This document shows, one piece after another, positions 36,527 to 45,898 of a DNA stretch of 64,000 nucleotides (position 1 is the first letter of the stretch; each line of letters starts with the position of its first letter). The notes beneath the pieces are model-generated. The model saw nothing but the letters and a program-made list of their open reading frames with translations. It was not told where the DNA came from and searched no databases. The stretch comes from Caulobacteraceae bacterium (GTDB lineage: Bacteria > Pseudomonadota > Alphaproteobacteria > Caulobacterales > Caulobacteraceae), in the NCBI GenBank assembly GCA_947475875.1, contig CANJME010000002.1, forward strand, positions 62,001 to 126,000, in the 5' to 3' direction. The position numbers and the translations under genes were made by a program.

Positions 36527-39500
36527 CAATTCCTCACTCCGCGTCCGGCGCTTCCGAAACCGCCGCCGCCCGGCGTTTCGATCTCGATGACGTCGCCGGA
36601 CGTCACATTCAACGAAAAACAACCCCGAAGCGCTTTTACCTCACCCGAAGCGCCAAGCCAACGCTGGGCGCCGGGCAGAGCCGGTCCGCCGCCCGCCAGA
36701 CCCTGCGGCGCATGATCGCGGCGGGTCGAGAGCAGGGCGACCTCCATGGGCGCCAGGAAGCGGATACGGCGGATTGTCCCGTCCCCGCCGGGGCGCCTGC
36801 CGGCGCCGCCCGAACCCTTTCTGACCGCGAAGGCTTCGATGCGGACCGGGAACCGGCGCTCGAGGATCTCGGGATCGGTCATGCGTGAGTTGGTCATGTG
36901 GGTCTGTACGGCGCTGGCCCCGGTGTGCATTTCCGTCCCGCCGGCGCCGCCGCAGATAGTCTCGTAGTATTCGCCGGACGCGCCGCCGAAGGTGAAGTTG
37001 TTCATCGAACCCTGGCCATTGGCGGCTACGCCGAGCGCGGCATAGAGCGCATCGACGATGTGCTGGCTGGTCTCGACATTGCCGGCGACGACCGCGGCCG
37101 GAGGTTCGGGGTTCAGCATCGAGCCCCTCGGCGTGACAATCGTCAGCGGCTCCAGGCAGCCGGCGTTCAGCGGAATGTCGTCATCGACCAGGGTGCGGAA
37201 GACATAGAGCACCGCCGCGTCGACGATCGAGGCGGGCGCGTTGAAATTCGAAGCCAGCGTCGGGCTCGTGCCGGTAAAATCGATGACCGCCGATCCGGCG
37301 GCGCTGTCGACCGTCACCTTGACCACGATCTCGCCGCCGCCATCCATGGGAACCCGGGCCGCGCCGTCGCTGAGCGCCCCGATCGCCCGGCGCACGCAGG
37401 CCTCGGCGTTGGCCTGGACAAAGCCCATGTAGCGGGCGACCTCGCCGGCCCCGAACCGCTCGATCATGGATGCGACCGCCGCCGCGCCCGCCTGGCAGGC
37501 GGCGATCTGGGCCTTGAGGTCGGCGATATTCCGCTCGGGAGCGCGGGCGGGCCACCGGCCGGCGGTCAGCGTCGCGCGGACATCGGCTTCGAGAAATTGA
37601 CCTGCCCGCATGATCGGCAGGGCGTCGAAAAGCACGCCTTCCTCGTCGATAGTCTTCGAGAATGGCGGCATGGAGCCGGGCTGGACGCCGCCGACATCGG
37701 CGTGATGGCCCCGTGCTGCGACGTAGAATTGCGGCGCCTCGCCCTCGCCGAAGATGGGCATCACCACGGTGATGTCCGGCAGATGGGTGCCGCCCGCGTA
37801 AGGGTTGTTCAGCGCGAACGCCTCGCCGGGTTTCAACACCGGGCGCCGGTCGCGCACCGCCCGCACGCTCGCCCCCATGCTGCCCAGGTGCACGGGCATG
37901 TGTGGCGCGTTGGCGACGAGACCACCGCCCGCATCGAACAGCGCGCAGGAAAAATCCAGCCGCTCCTTGATGTTCACCGACTGCGCCGTCCGCTCCAGCG
38001 CCGCCCCCATGGCCTCGGCGATGCCCATGAAGCGCCGGTTGTAGAGCTCGAGCGTGACGGGGTCGGGCGTGGTGGAGGTTTTGGCTTGAGAGGTTGGGGC
38101 GGCGGTGCGGGTCAGCCGGATGAGGTCGTCGGCTTCGATCGTCGCGGACCAACCAGGTGCGACGAAGATCTGGGTGTCGTCGCGGAGGAGCAAAACACCT
38201 CCCCCATTTATGGGGGAGGGGGACCACGAAGCGGTGGAGGGGCCGCCCCCCGCACCGGACGCAACGTTTGCCCCACCACCGCTTCGCGGTCCCCCTCCCC
38301 GGCGCGGTCGGGGAGGTGTTTGAATCTCCACCTCCACACTCGCAATCACCACCTGCCGCCCCGGCTCCACGAACCCGAACAGGCGGCGATGGGCGCTTTC
38401 AAAGGCCGCGCGGATATCGCTCAGGACCGACCCCACAACCGCCAGCACCGCGTCCGCCCCCTCGTAACGCAGCACCAGGCGGATGGTGGTCTGACCCGCC
38501 TCCGCGCCCTGGGTGGCGAGGTCGGCCTGTACCGATTGCGAAAGGCGGCCTGCAAGAACCCCCGCCGCCGCCAGCCCCGCCGCATCCAGCGCCCGTTCCA
38601 GTCCCGCCTGGCGCAAGCTCGTCGCCCGGGCCTGACCGATGCCCCAGGCGGACAGCAGGGAGGCGTATTTCGGACAGAGCACCTCGGAAACTCCCAGCGC
38701 CTCGGCCACGGCGCACGCGATCTGGCCCGCCGCGCCGCCGAAGGCGACGAGGGAGTGGTCTCGGGGATCGAACCCCCGCTCGGTGGAGATGCGGCGGATG
38801 GCTTGCACGGTCTGTTCGACGGCGATGGCGATGAAGCCCTCGGCGGCCGTTTTCACATCGGGCGCGCCCATTTCACCGGCCAGGGCCTCCAGCGCGGCGA
38901 CGGCGGCGTCTTCGTTGAGTGCTTGGTCCGACCGGGGCCCGAAAATTTGCGGAAACCGCGAAGCCTCCAGCCTGCCCAGCACCAGGTTGGCGTCGGTGAT
39001 GGTGGCCGGTCCGCCCTTGCCGTAGCAGGCAGGGCCTGGATCGGCCCCGGCGCTGGCCGGACCCACGCGGGCCCGCAAACCGTCGAAACTCAGGATCGAA
39101 CCGCCGCCCGCCGCCACCGTCTCCACGTCCAGCGTCGGGCTGCGCACCTGAACGCCGGCGACCAGCGCCCGGTCCTTGCGCTCGAGCGCGCCCGCATAAC
39201 GGCACACGTCGGTCGAGGTGCCGCCCATGTCAAAGCCCAACACTGCATTTGCGCCGACCGCCTCGGCCGTCATGGCGACGCCCACGGCCCCGCCGGTCGG
39301 GCCGGAGAGGATCGCATCGCGCCCGCGGAAGGCCCCGGCGCGGACCAGGCCGCCGCCCGAGGTCATGAACCATAGCGGCGCGCCTCCCACCGCACCTGAC
39401 ACCCGCTCGACATAGGCGCGCAGTACGGGCGTCAGATAGGCGTCGACCACCGTGGTCCCGGCCCGCGGCAGGAAGCGGGGCAGGGGGCTGACCTCGTGCG

Positions 39501-40074
39501 AGGCGGCGACAAACGCGAACCCGGCCTGGCGCGCCAGCTCAGCGGCGCGGGCCTCGTGCGCGGGATTAAGATCGGCGTGCAGGAAGGCGATGGCGCAGGC
39601 TTCGAAGCCGCTCGTGGCAGCCCTGTTCAGCGCGACCTGCAAGGCCTGTTCATTCAGCGGTACAACAACGCCGCCCTTCGCATCCAGGCGCTCAATCGCC
39701 TCGACCACACCTCCGTAGAGCGGCTCGGGACGCACGATGTTCAGCGCAAAGAGGTCGGGCCGCGACTGATCGCCGATGACCAGCGCATCGGCGAACCCCA
39801 GGGTGGTGATGAACAGGGTCTTCGCACCGCGCCTCTCCAGCAGGGCGTTGGTGGCGACCGTCGTGCCCATCCGGATCGCCCGGATGCGCTCAGCCGGAAA
39901 CGGCGCATCCGTCGCCAATCCCAGCAACCGGCGCATGCCTTCGACCGCCGCATCCGGATAATCCCCGGAGGCCGACAGCAGCTTGGCGGTGCGGATAGCC
40001 CCATCCGGCGCCAGCCCGAGCACATCGGTGAAGGTGCCGCCGCGATCGATCCAGAATTCCCACTGCGGGCTCAT
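36526..40074 (-). CDS. fused hydantoinase A/B protein, 5-oxoprolinase-like, with an in-frame repeat insertion
   Basis: A 1182-residue ATP-dependent amidohydrolase joining HyuA-like and HyuB-like halves. The HyuA half has [42 protein letters not shown] and [16 protein letters not shown]. The HyuB half starts near [23 protein letters not shown] and includes [31 protein letters not shown] and a final TPGGGGFG. The enzyme cleaves 5-oxo-L-proline or hydantoins with ATP. Residues about 585-627, a Gly/Pro/Arg/Ser-rich stretch, are encoded by a 129-bp palindromic repeat (38193-38321), 43 codons exactly, which keeps the frame. It lies at the end of the HyuA half, where it may be tolerated. Confidence 0.9.
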   Translation of the reverse strand: MSPQWEFWIDRGGTFTDVLGLAPDGAIRTAKLLSASGDYPDAAVEGMRRLLGLATDAPFPAERIRAIRMGTTVATNALLERRGAKTLFITTLGFADALVIGDQSRPDLFALNIVRPEPLYGGVVEAIERLDAKGGVVVPLNEQALQVALNRAATSGFEACAIAFLHADLNPAHEARAAELARQAGFAFVAASHEVSPLPRFLPRAGTTVVDAYLTPVLRAYVERVSGAVGGAPLWFMTSGGGLVRAGAFRGRDAILSGPTGGAVGVAMTAEAVGANAVLGFDMGGTSTDVCRYAGALERKDRALVAGVQVRSPTLDVETVAAGGGSILSFDGLRARVGPASAGADPGPACYGKGGPATITDANLVLGRLEASRFPQIFGPRSDQALNEDAAVAALEALAGEMGAPDVKTAAEGFIAIAVEQTVQAIRRISTERGFDPRDHSLVAFGGAAGQIACAVAEALGVSEVLCPKYASLLSAWGIGQARATSLRQAGLERALDAAGLAAAGVLAGRLSQSVQADLATQGAEAGQTTIRLVLRYEGADAVLAVVGSVLSDIRAAFESAHRRLFGFVEPGRQVVIASVEVEIQTPPRPRRGGGPRSGGGANVASGAGGGPSTASWSPSPINGGGVLLLRDDTQIFVAPGWSATIEADDLIRLTRTAAPTSQAKTSTTPDPVTLELYNRRFMGIAEAMGAALERTAQSVNIKERLDFSCALFDAGGGLVANAPHMPVHLGSMGASVRAVRDRRPVLKPGEAFALNNPYAGGTHLPDITVVMPIFGEGEAPQFYVAARGHHADVGGVQPGSMPPFSKTIDEEGVLFDALPIMRAGQFLEADVRATLTAGRWPARAPERNIADLKAQIAACQAGAAAVASMIERFGAGEVARYMGFVQANAEACVRRAIGALSDGAARVPMDGGGEIVVKVTVDSAAGSAVIDFTGTSPTLASNFNAPASIVDAAVLYVFRTLVDDDIPLNAGCLEPLTIVTPRGSMLNPEPPAAVVAGNVETSQHIVDALYAALGVAANGQGSMNNFTFGGASGEYYETICGGAGGTEMHTGASAVQTHMTNSRMTDPEILERRFPVRIEAFAVRKGSGGAGRRPGGDGTIRRIRFLAPMEVALLSTRRDHAPQGLAGGGPALPGAQRWLGASGEVKALRGCFSLNVTSGDVIEIETPGGGGFGSAGRGVRN
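38193..38321. repeat. 129-bp palindromic MITE-like repeat inserted in a coding region
   Basis: Ends are the 12-bp inverted repeats AAACACCTCCCC and GGGGAGGTGTTT. Inside are a 10-bp hairpin (CCTCCCCCAT / ATGGGGGAGG) and a 20-bp inverted repeat (38218-38237 with 38276-38295) with one mismatch. It codes no protein of its own. It has no internal stop in the frame of the host gene and its length is a multiple of three. Confidence 0.85.
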
Positions 40075-40190
40075 GATCCCGTCATAGCGTGCGCCGCAGG
40101 GTTGTCGAAATGCGCCGTGAGCACAGCCGATTTCCGCGGTACCGCGCGCCCGGATTTATGTAATCATTGTTCAGTACAAGGGAGAGGGCG

Positions 40191-41525
40191 ATGACCAAAA
40201 CAGTGGGCGACCACGCGATCGTGGTGGGCGCGGGCATGGGCGGGCTGGCGGCGGCGGCGGCGCTGTCGCCGGTGTTTGCAAAGGTGACGGTCCTCGACAA
40301 GGACGATCTCTCCGGCTCGGGGGTGCGCCTGGGCGTCGGCCAGGGCTCGCACACCCACCAGTTGCTCAAGGCCGGGGAGGACACGCTGGAGCGCATGCTG
40401 CCCGGCATCCGCGCCGAGCTCTACGCCGCCGGCGGCCACCAGATCCGGGTCGGCAAGGACGTCACTGTGCTGGACGCCATGGGCCTCTTGCCTGAGCACG
40501 ACACGGGATTCACCGTGACCGCCCTGTCGCGGCCGAAATACGAAGGCATCCTGCGCGCCCGCGTCGCGGCCCTGCCCAATGTCAGCTTGCGTGGCGACAC
40601 ACCGGTGGCGGGCGCGCGCATCGAGAATGGCCGCTGCCTGGGCGTGACGCTGGGAGATGGCGAACAGCTCGACGCCGACCTCGTCATCGATGCCTCGGGC
40701 ATGAATGGGCCGCTCTCGGCCCAGCTCGCGGCAGACGGCGCCGCCGAATACGAGACTGAGACTGTCGGCATCAATGTCGCCTACACCACGGCGATCTTCG
40801 AAAAACCCGCCGCCTGGCGGGGTAACAACCAGGGCATGTTTGTGCTGCCCGGACCGCCGAGCAAGCACTTCGCCCTGCTGCTGCCGATCGAGGACGATCA
40901 ATGGACGATCTCGCTCGGCGCCCGGGGCGGGGCCCCGATGCCGAAGGACCGCGAGGAATTTTTGGCCTTTGCCAAGGAACTGGCCCTGCCGGGCGTGTTC
41001 GAACGGATCAGCGAGGCGAAGGCGACGACGCCCTATCGCACCTTCCGCAAGCCCCAGGCCGTGCGGCGCAAGTTCGGCGCGGCCGCCAAGTGGCCCGAAC
41101 GGCTGCTGCCGCTGGGCGATGCGATAACCCATTTCAACCCGACCTTCGGCCAGGGCATGACCGTGGCCGCGCTGCAGGCCGGCCAGCTCGCGCGGTTGTT
41201 GGGTGAGCGCGCGGCTTCCGGCGGCGGCCTCGACGGGCTGGCGGCGGCCTATTTCTCGCCTGCCGAGGGCGTTGCGGCGGCGGCCTGGGGGCTGGCGCTC
41301 AGCGTCGACTATGCGTTCGACGAAACCGTCGGCGAGCGGCCGGCCGATTTCGCCCAGTCGCAGTTCGCCGGCCGGGTGATGCGCCAGATGGCCCAGACCG
41401 ACATGGAGATATTCACCCTGCGCCTGCGCGTCGGCCACATGCTGGAATCTCCCGCGGCCATGCGCGAGGGCCCGCTGGGTGAGCGGATCGGGACTGCGAT
41501 CCGCGCTGCCGCCGCGGCTGGCTGA
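40191..41525 (+). CDS. FAD-dependent oxidoreductase/monooxygenase-like protein
   Basis: A 444-residue flavoprotein of the p-hydroxybenzoate hydroxylase/tryptophan halogenase type. It has the dinucleotide motif HAIVVGAGMGGLAAAAAL (GxGxxG), LGVGQGSHTHQLLKAGEDTLERMLPG, a second FAD contact LVIDASGMNGPLS, and LLPLGDAITHFNPTFGQGMTVAALQAGQLARLL, the usual GD motif. The QGSHTHQLL segment recurs in uncharacterised actinobacterial and alphaproteobacterial flavoproteins annotated as putative monooxygenases. The start at 40191 follows GGAGAGGGCG. Divergent from the hydantoinase gene. Substrate unknown. Confidence 0.83.
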   Translation: MTKTVGDHAIVVGAGMGGLAAAAALSPVFAKVTVLDKDDLSGSGVRLGVGQGSHTHQLLKAGEDTLERMLPGIRAELYAAGGHQIRVGKDVTVLDAMGLLPEHDTGFTVTALSRPKYEGILRARVAALPNVSLRGDTPVAGARIENGRCLGVTLGDGEQLDADLVIDASGMNGPLSAQLAADGAAEYETETVGINVAYTTAIFEKPAAWRGNNQGMFVLPGPPSKHFALLLPIEDDQWTISLGARGGAPMPKDREEFLAFAKELALPGVFERISEAKATTPYRTFRKPQAVRRKFGAAAKWPERLLPLGDAITHFNPTFGQGMTVAALQAGQLARLLGERAASGGGLDGLAAAYFSPAEGVAAAAWGLALSVDYAFDETVGERPADFAQSQFAGRVMRQMAQTDMEIFTLRLRVGHMLESPAAMREGPLGERIGTAIRAAAAAG

Positions 41526-41593
41526 TCGCGGCGCTGGAAAGGGGTGTCTCGTCCGCCTTTCTCGGCTAAGCCGATGCCGGAACGGGGAGAGCG

Positions 41594-42778
41594 ATGAGCG
41601 TACTTGAAGGCGTGCGGGTTCTGGATCTGGGACGGTATATCGCCGGGCCCCTCTGCGGCGCGATGCTGGGCGATCTGGGCGCCGAGGTGATCCGCATCGA
41701 GCGGGTCGGCGGGGGCGAGGACCGGGCGCAGTATCCGCTGGGCGACGAGGCCGACGCGGGCGCGGCGTATCTTGCCTTCAACCGAAATAAAAAGAGCCTG
41801 ACCCTCGATCCCGGTTCGCCGAAGGGCCGCGAGGTGATGAAGCGCCTGGTCGCCTCAGCCGACATCGTTCTGGTCAACATGCCGCTGCCGGCGATCCAGA
41901 AAATCGGCCTCGACTACGAGAGCCTGAAAGCCATCAAGGACGACATCATCCTTCTGCACACATCAGCCTTCGGCAACGACGGGCCCTATGCCGAGCGGGT
42001 CGGTTTCGACGGCATCGGCCAGGTGATGAGCGGCACGGTGGCCATCTCGGGCAATCCCGGCGATCCGATGAAGAGCGTCGTTTGCTGGGTCGATGTCTCG
42101 ACCGCCATGTTCAGCGCCTATGGGGCGCTGGCGGCCATCGTGCACAAGCGGGCGACCGGTCAGGGGCAGAAGGTCGAGACCAACCTTTTGCGCTCGGCGC
42201 TGAACCTTTCCAACGTCCAGATTATCGAGCAGGCGGTGATCGACCGCAACCGCCCCGCCACCGCCAACCGCATGCAGGCGGGCGGGCCGGGCGATCTGCA
42301 CAAGACCAAAGACGGCTGGGTAATGATCCAGGTGGCGGGCGACGGCCTTTTTCGTCGCTGGGCGAAACTGATGGGCGAGGAGGAAAAATGGACCTCCGAT
42401 CCCCGCTTCGCCAGCGAGATGCTGCGCGGCGACAACAACGCCATCCTGTCGGAGCGCACGGCGGCCTTCACCAAAGACCTGACCACCGAAGAAGCCCTGG
42501 CCGCCTTCGCCGCCGCCAAGGTGCCGGCCGGCCCCTTGCTCAATCCCCAGCAGGTGCTGGAAGACGAACACGTCAACGCCGTCGGCATGTACCGGATGAC
42601 CGACTATCCCGGATTGCCCAAACCCGCGCCTCTGGTCGAGCCCGGCGCGCGGTTTTCCGGCTTCGAGGTCCCACGCGAGCGGCCGCCGACGGCGGGGGAA
42701 CACACGGACGAAATCCTCGCCGGTTTGGGCTATGATCGCGCTGAGATCGGAGCTTTGCGAGCGGAAGGGATCATCTGA
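41594..42778 (+). CDS. CaiB/BaiF family CoA-transferase (first of a tandem pair)
   Basis: A 394-residue class III CoA-transferase. Family features: VRVLDLGRYIAGPLCGAMLGDLGAEVIRIER, NKKSLTLDPGSPKGREV, DYESLKAIKDDIILLHTSAFG, the catalytic aspartate in CWVDVSTAMFSAYGALAAI, and a C-terminal RPPTAGEHTDEILAGLGYD. These enzymes move CoA between carboxylic acids, often opening degradation of a fatty or aromatic acid. The next gene is a paralog that overlaps by one base (TGATG), so the pair may form a hetero-oligomer. Substrate unknown. Confidence 0.9.
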   Translation: MSVLEGVRVLDLGRYIAGPLCGAMLGDLGAEVIRIERVGGGEDRAQYPLGDEADAGAAYLAFNRNKKSLTLDPGSPKGREVMKRLVASADIVLVNMPLPAIQKIGLDYESLKAIKDDIILLHTSAFGNDGPYAERVGFDGIGQVMSGTVAISGNPGDPMKSVVCWVDVSTAMFSAYGALAAIVHKRATGQGQKVETNLLRSALNLSNVQIIEQAVIDRNRPATANRMQAGGPGDLHKTKDGWVMIQVAGDGLFRRWAKLMGEEEKWTSDPRFASEMLRGDNNAILSERTAAFTKDLTTEEALAAFAAAKVPAGPLLNPQQVLEDEHVNAVGMYRMTDYPGLPKPAPLVEPGARFSGFEVPRERPPTAGEHTDEILAGLGYDRAEIGALRAEGII

Positions 42779-43959
42779 TGGGCGTACTCGACGGCATCCG
42801 CGTGCTCGATTTTGGCCGCTATATCGCCGGGCCGCTGTGCTCGTCGCTGCTGGGGGACCTGGGCGCCGAGGTGATCCGCATTGAGCGGGTGGGCGGTGGC
42901 GAGGACCGGCTGACCGCCCCGCTAGGCGATGACACCGACGCCGGGGCCGGCTACCACGCCTTCAACCGCAACAAGAAGGGACTGACCCTCGATCCCGGCT
43001 CGCCCAAGGGGCGCGAGATCGTGCGCCGGCTGGTGAAAACCGCCGATATCGTGGTGGTCAACATGCCCATCGACGCCATCACCAAAATCGGCCTCGACTA
43101 CGAAAGCCTGACGGCCATCAAGCCCGACATTATCCTGATCCACACTTCCGCCTTTGGCACCGAAGGCCCGTACATGGAGCGTGTCGGCTTCGACGGCATC
43201 GGCCAGGCCATGAACGGGGCGACCTATATCTCGGGCGACGAGCGTGGGCCGCGGCGCACCACCGCACCTTACGTCGATGTGACCACCGCCATGTTCAACG
43301 CCTATGGCGCGCTCGCCGCCCTTCGCTACCGCGACCAGACCGGCGAAGGCCAGAAGGTCGAGACCAACCTCTTGCGCTCAGCCCTGCAGCTGACCAACGC
43401 CACCCTGATCGAGCAGGCTCTGGTTCAGGCCAACCGCTATCCGGGCGGTAACCGCATGCAGGGCGCCGGCCCCAGCGACATCCACAAGACAACGGACGGC
43501 TGGGTACTGGTCCAGGTGGTCTCCGAGGGCCTCTTTCGCCGCTGGGCGAAACTGGTAGGGGCCGAAGACCTGATCGGCGATCCGCGCTTTGTCACCGACG
43601 AGCTGCGCGGGCAGCACAACGATATCCTTTCAGCGCGGACCGACGCCTGGATATCGGGGCTGACCACGGTCGAGGCGCTCGACGCCCTCGGGGCCGCGAA
43701 AATCCCCGCCGGCCCGGTGCTCTCGCCCCAGCAGGCGCTCGACGACCCGCACATCAACGCGGCGAAGTATTTCTACCCCCGCGAATACCCGGGCCTGCCT
43801 GAGCCCGCACCCATCATCGAGCCCGGCGCGCGGTTTTCGAAGACCCCGTCCCTGCGCGGCCGCCCGCCGACGGTGGGTGAGCACACCGACGAAATCCTGG
43901 CCGGGATTGGGTATTCGGCTGACGAGATCGCGCAGCTGCGGGCCGAGGGCGTGGTTTAG
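42778..43959 (+). CDS. CaiB/BaiF family CoA-transferase (second of a tandem pair)
   Basis: A 393-residue paralog of the preceding gene, alignable along its whole length. Shared blocks are GRYIAGPLC, LLGDLGAEVIRIERVGGGEDR, LTLDPGSPKGRE, KIGLDYESL, QKVETNLLRSAL and LFRRWAKL. The catalytic aspartate is in PYVDVTTAMFNAYGALAAL. Differences concentrate around residues 165-185 and in the C-terminal third, suggesting different acyl specificity or a division of roles. The start overlaps the preceding stop by one base, so expression is coupled. Confidence 0.9.
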   Translation: MGVLDGIRVLDFGRYIAGPLCSSLLGDLGAEVIRIERVGGGEDRLTAPLGDDTDAGAGYHAFNRNKKGLTLDPGSPKGREIVRRLVKTADIVVVNMPIDAITKIGLDYESLTAIKPDIILIHTSAFGTEGPYMERVGFDGIGQAMNGATYISGDERGPRRTTAPYVDVTTAMFNAYGALAALRYRDQTGEGQKVETNLLRSALQLTNATLIEQALVQANRYPGGNRMQGAGPSDIHKTTDGWVLVQVVSEGLFRRWAKLVGAEDLIGDPRFVTDELRGQHNDILSARTDAWISGLTTVEALDALGAAKIPAGPVLSPQQALDDPHINAAKYFYPREYPGLPEPAPIIEPGARFSKTPSLRGRPPTVGEHTDEILAGIGYSADEIAQLRAEGVV

Positions 43960-43973
43960 CCACAGCCAAATTC

Positions 43974-44103
43974 GTCATCCCAGCGAAAGCTGGGATCCAT
44001 CGTGGAACGCGCACAAATCGTCAGGAATGGCGGCGCGGCCGCGCCGCCATCGCACAGGTTCGCATGTGAACCTTCAATGGGTCCCAGCTTTCGCTGGGAT
44101 GAC
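43974..44103. repeat. 130-bp palindromic intergenic repeat
   Basis: Terminal inverted repeats of 27 bp (43974-44000 and 44077-44103) with one mismatch contain GTCATCCCAGCGAAAGCTGG and its complement. Within lies a perfect 24-bp palindrome (44027-44050) of alternating GC content. It fills most of the gap between the CoA-transferase and the DnaJ-like gene and probably acts as a transcription barrier in both directions. No coding content. Confidence 0.85.
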
Positions 44104-44169
44104 GGCGTCTGGAGTTTTGGGTCCACCCTTGTCATCATGTCGCCCACAAGCTGAGCAACACCCACCGCC

Positions 44170-44865
44170 ATGTCCCTCTGGAAAAACATCGCCAACCTCG
44201 CGCTTCGCCGGTTCGATGACGCCGAGTGCCCCGATTGCCCGCCTGGGCCGCCGGGCGAGGATCCGGCATTTTCGACGGCGGTTACAGCGCTCGGGGCCAA
44301 ACTCGCCAAGGCGGACGGACGCTCCGACGCCATGGAATATGCCGCCTTCTCAAAGGTGTTCGCCGCCGAGGAGGGGTCCGATCCGAATGTGCGGCGGCTC
44401 TACAATCTCGCCAGCCAAACGACCCTTGGCTACGAGAGCTATGCGCGCAGGCTGGCCAAACGGTATCGCAATTGTCCTGAAATCCTTGAGGATGTGCTCG
44501 ATGGCCTGTTTCATATCGCCGCCGCCGACGGCCTCGTCACCGGCGACGAGATCGACTACCTCGAACAGGTGGCCGGCTACATGGAGGTGCCGGTGCTCAC
44601 CTTCCGCCGCCTGAAGGCGACGCATCTGGGCATGGGCGCGGACGATCCCTACGGCGTGCTCTCCGTGCCGCACGACGCTTCCGACATCGAAGTGCGCAAC
44701 GCCTGGCGCCACCTGATCGCCGAAAGCCACCCCGACCGCGCCGCCGCCCGCGGCCTGCCGCCCGACTTCGCGGAGGTCGCCCAGATCAAGGCGGCCGCCA
44801 TCAACGCGGCCTACGACACCGTCATGCGCGAGCGCCGCGCCTTCGCCGAAGCCGGCGGGGTTTAG
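44170..44865 (+). CDS. TerB/DjlA-like co-chaperone with a J domain
   Basis: A 231-residue soluble protein. Residues 35-145 form a TerB-like helical domain (ALGAKLAKADGRSDAMEYAAFSKVF, LFHIAAADGLVTGDEIDYLEQVAGYM); residues 155-225 are a J domain with HPD at 187-189 (AESHPDRAAARGLP). DjlA of E. coli has the same order plus an N-terminal membrane helix, which is absent here. Near the N-terminus is CPDC (20-23), possibly redox-active or metal-binding. It would stimulate DnaK ATPase toward unknown clients. Confidence 0.85.
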   Translation: MSLWKNIANLALRRFDDAECPDCPPGPPGEDPAFSTAVTALGAKLAKADGRSDAMEYAAFSKVFAAEEGSDPNVRRLYNLASQTTLGYESYARRLAKRYRNCPEILEDVLDGLFHIAAADGLVTGDEIDYLEQVAGYMEVPVLTFRRLKATHLGMGADDPYGVLSVPHDASDIEVRNAWRHLIAESHPDRAAARGLPPDFAEVAQIKAAAINAAYDTVMRERRAFAEAGGV

Positions 44866-44883
44866 GGCCCGGGGCCGCCGCGG

Positions 44884-45453
44884 ATGCCGGGGGCGCTCAA
44901 GGCGGGGATTGCTCTGCTGGCTCCGCTTATCGTTCCCGTCCTGACCGCTTGCGGCCCGCGCGCGCCATCCACCGAAGACATGGCTTTCGCGTTCAACGCC
45001 AATCGCGCCGAGTTCGAGCGATTGCGCGAGGGGATGTGCGCCAGCGCCAGGCGCTGGGCCTCGGCCTATCCCGACGATCCGCGCGGTCCGGCCTGGGCGA
45101 TGCTCGAGCCGGAGGACTTTGGCCCGTGGATGAGCACACAGGAAAAGGCCGACTACACGGGTCTGCTGCGTGCGATCGGCGCTTCCTATGCCGTGGTCGA
45201 GGAGATCAGGCCCGACTGCATCCTCAATATCGGCTACTGGTCTGCGTCCGCGCCGCTCTCGGGCGGCTATGTGGACCACAAGGCCTGGTTCTACGGCGAC
45301 CACTGGCGCCGCAAGCTCATTGCGGTCGCCTCGGACGGCAAGCGGCCCTGGCATCCGGGCCGGCCGAAGGGCGAGGACGCCATCGTCTTTCGGGCCAAGC
45401 TTCGGGGCGGCTGGAGCGTTATCACCTATCGCACCCGGGGCGCCGATTACTGA
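44884..45453 (+). CDS. hypothetical lipoprotein
   Basis: A 189-residue protein with a lipoprotein signal (MPGALKAGIALLAPLIVPVLTAC, lipobox LTAC, acceptor Cys23). The mature part has FAFNANRAEFERLREGMCASARRW, FGPWMSTQEKADYTGLLRAIGASYAVVEEI and a beta-rich end with GYWSASAPLSGGYVDHKAWFYGD. No family is recognised. It begins 18 bases after the DnaJ-like gene on the same strand. Predicted to be lipid-anchored in the periplasm. Confidence 0.75.
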   Translation: MPGALKAGIALLAPLIVPVLTACGPRAPSTEDMAFAFNANRAEFERLREGMCASARRWASAYPDDPRGPAWAMLEPEDFGPWMSTQEKADYTGLLRAIGASYAVVEEIRPDCILNIGYWSASAPLSGGYVDHKAWFYGDHWRRKLIAVASDGKRPWHPGRPKGEDAIVFRAKLRGGWSVITYRTRGADY

Positions 45454-45545
45454 ATTTGAACGCCGGTGTTGACGAACCCCCGCGTGAGGCAGACATTAAA
45501 TGGACGACCGTACAGTGCGCGTGTGAGTCCCCTTGGGAAGAAACG

Positions 45546-45836
45546 ATGCAGACGCTTAAAGGGCCTTCTGTGGTTTTCCGTGGTTCTTCGACCATTCTCG
45601 GCTTTCTGGCCGCGGTGGTGGCGGGCGTCGTCGGCGTCGTCGTCGCCGTAGCCATTGCGCTCGCCGTCGTCGTCATCGGCTTCTTCGGCGGCATCCTGCT
45701 GGCTTTCGCGAGCCTGGCGATGCGCGCGCGACGTTCTTCCAAGGCTCCGAAGTCGGCGGGCGATCCGCAGATTATCGAGGCCAAGCGCGTCGGCGGCCAT
45801 TCTTGGGTCGCCTACGGCTGGGACAACCAACCGTAA
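45546..45836 (+). CDS. small membrane protein
   Basis: A 96-residue protein starting at ATG 45546 (GGGAAG upstream). The centre is one long hydrophobic segment (ILGFLAAVVAGVVGVVVAVAI onward to about residue 55), long enough for two adjacent membrane helices with a tight turn at GFFGG. A basic cytosolic-type segment RARRSSKAPKS follows and the C-terminus is EAKRVGGHSWVAYGWDNQP. Function unknown; the shape is holin-like but context is not phage. Confidence 0.62.
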   Translation: MQTLKGPSVVFRGSSTILGFLAAVVAGVVGVVVAVAIALAVVVIGFFGGILLAFASLAMRARRSSKAPKSAGDPQIIEAKRVGGHSWVAYGWDNQP

Positions 45837-45898
45837 TCCATCAATCAAGCCGTTCGCGTCCCAGGCGTCGTAGCGGCGTCACCGGAAAGCCATAGGCT

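Noticed and set aside
36123-36590. Plus-strand 155-codon frame rich in Gly and Ala
   Set aside because: It mirrors the low-complexity Ala/Pro stretch of the minus-strand exported protein.
36898-39375. 825-codon open frame on the plus strand antisense to the hydantoinase
   Set aside because: The opposite strand encodes a well-conserved enzyme; the frame has low-complexity, histidine- and arginine-rich composition with no recognisable motif.
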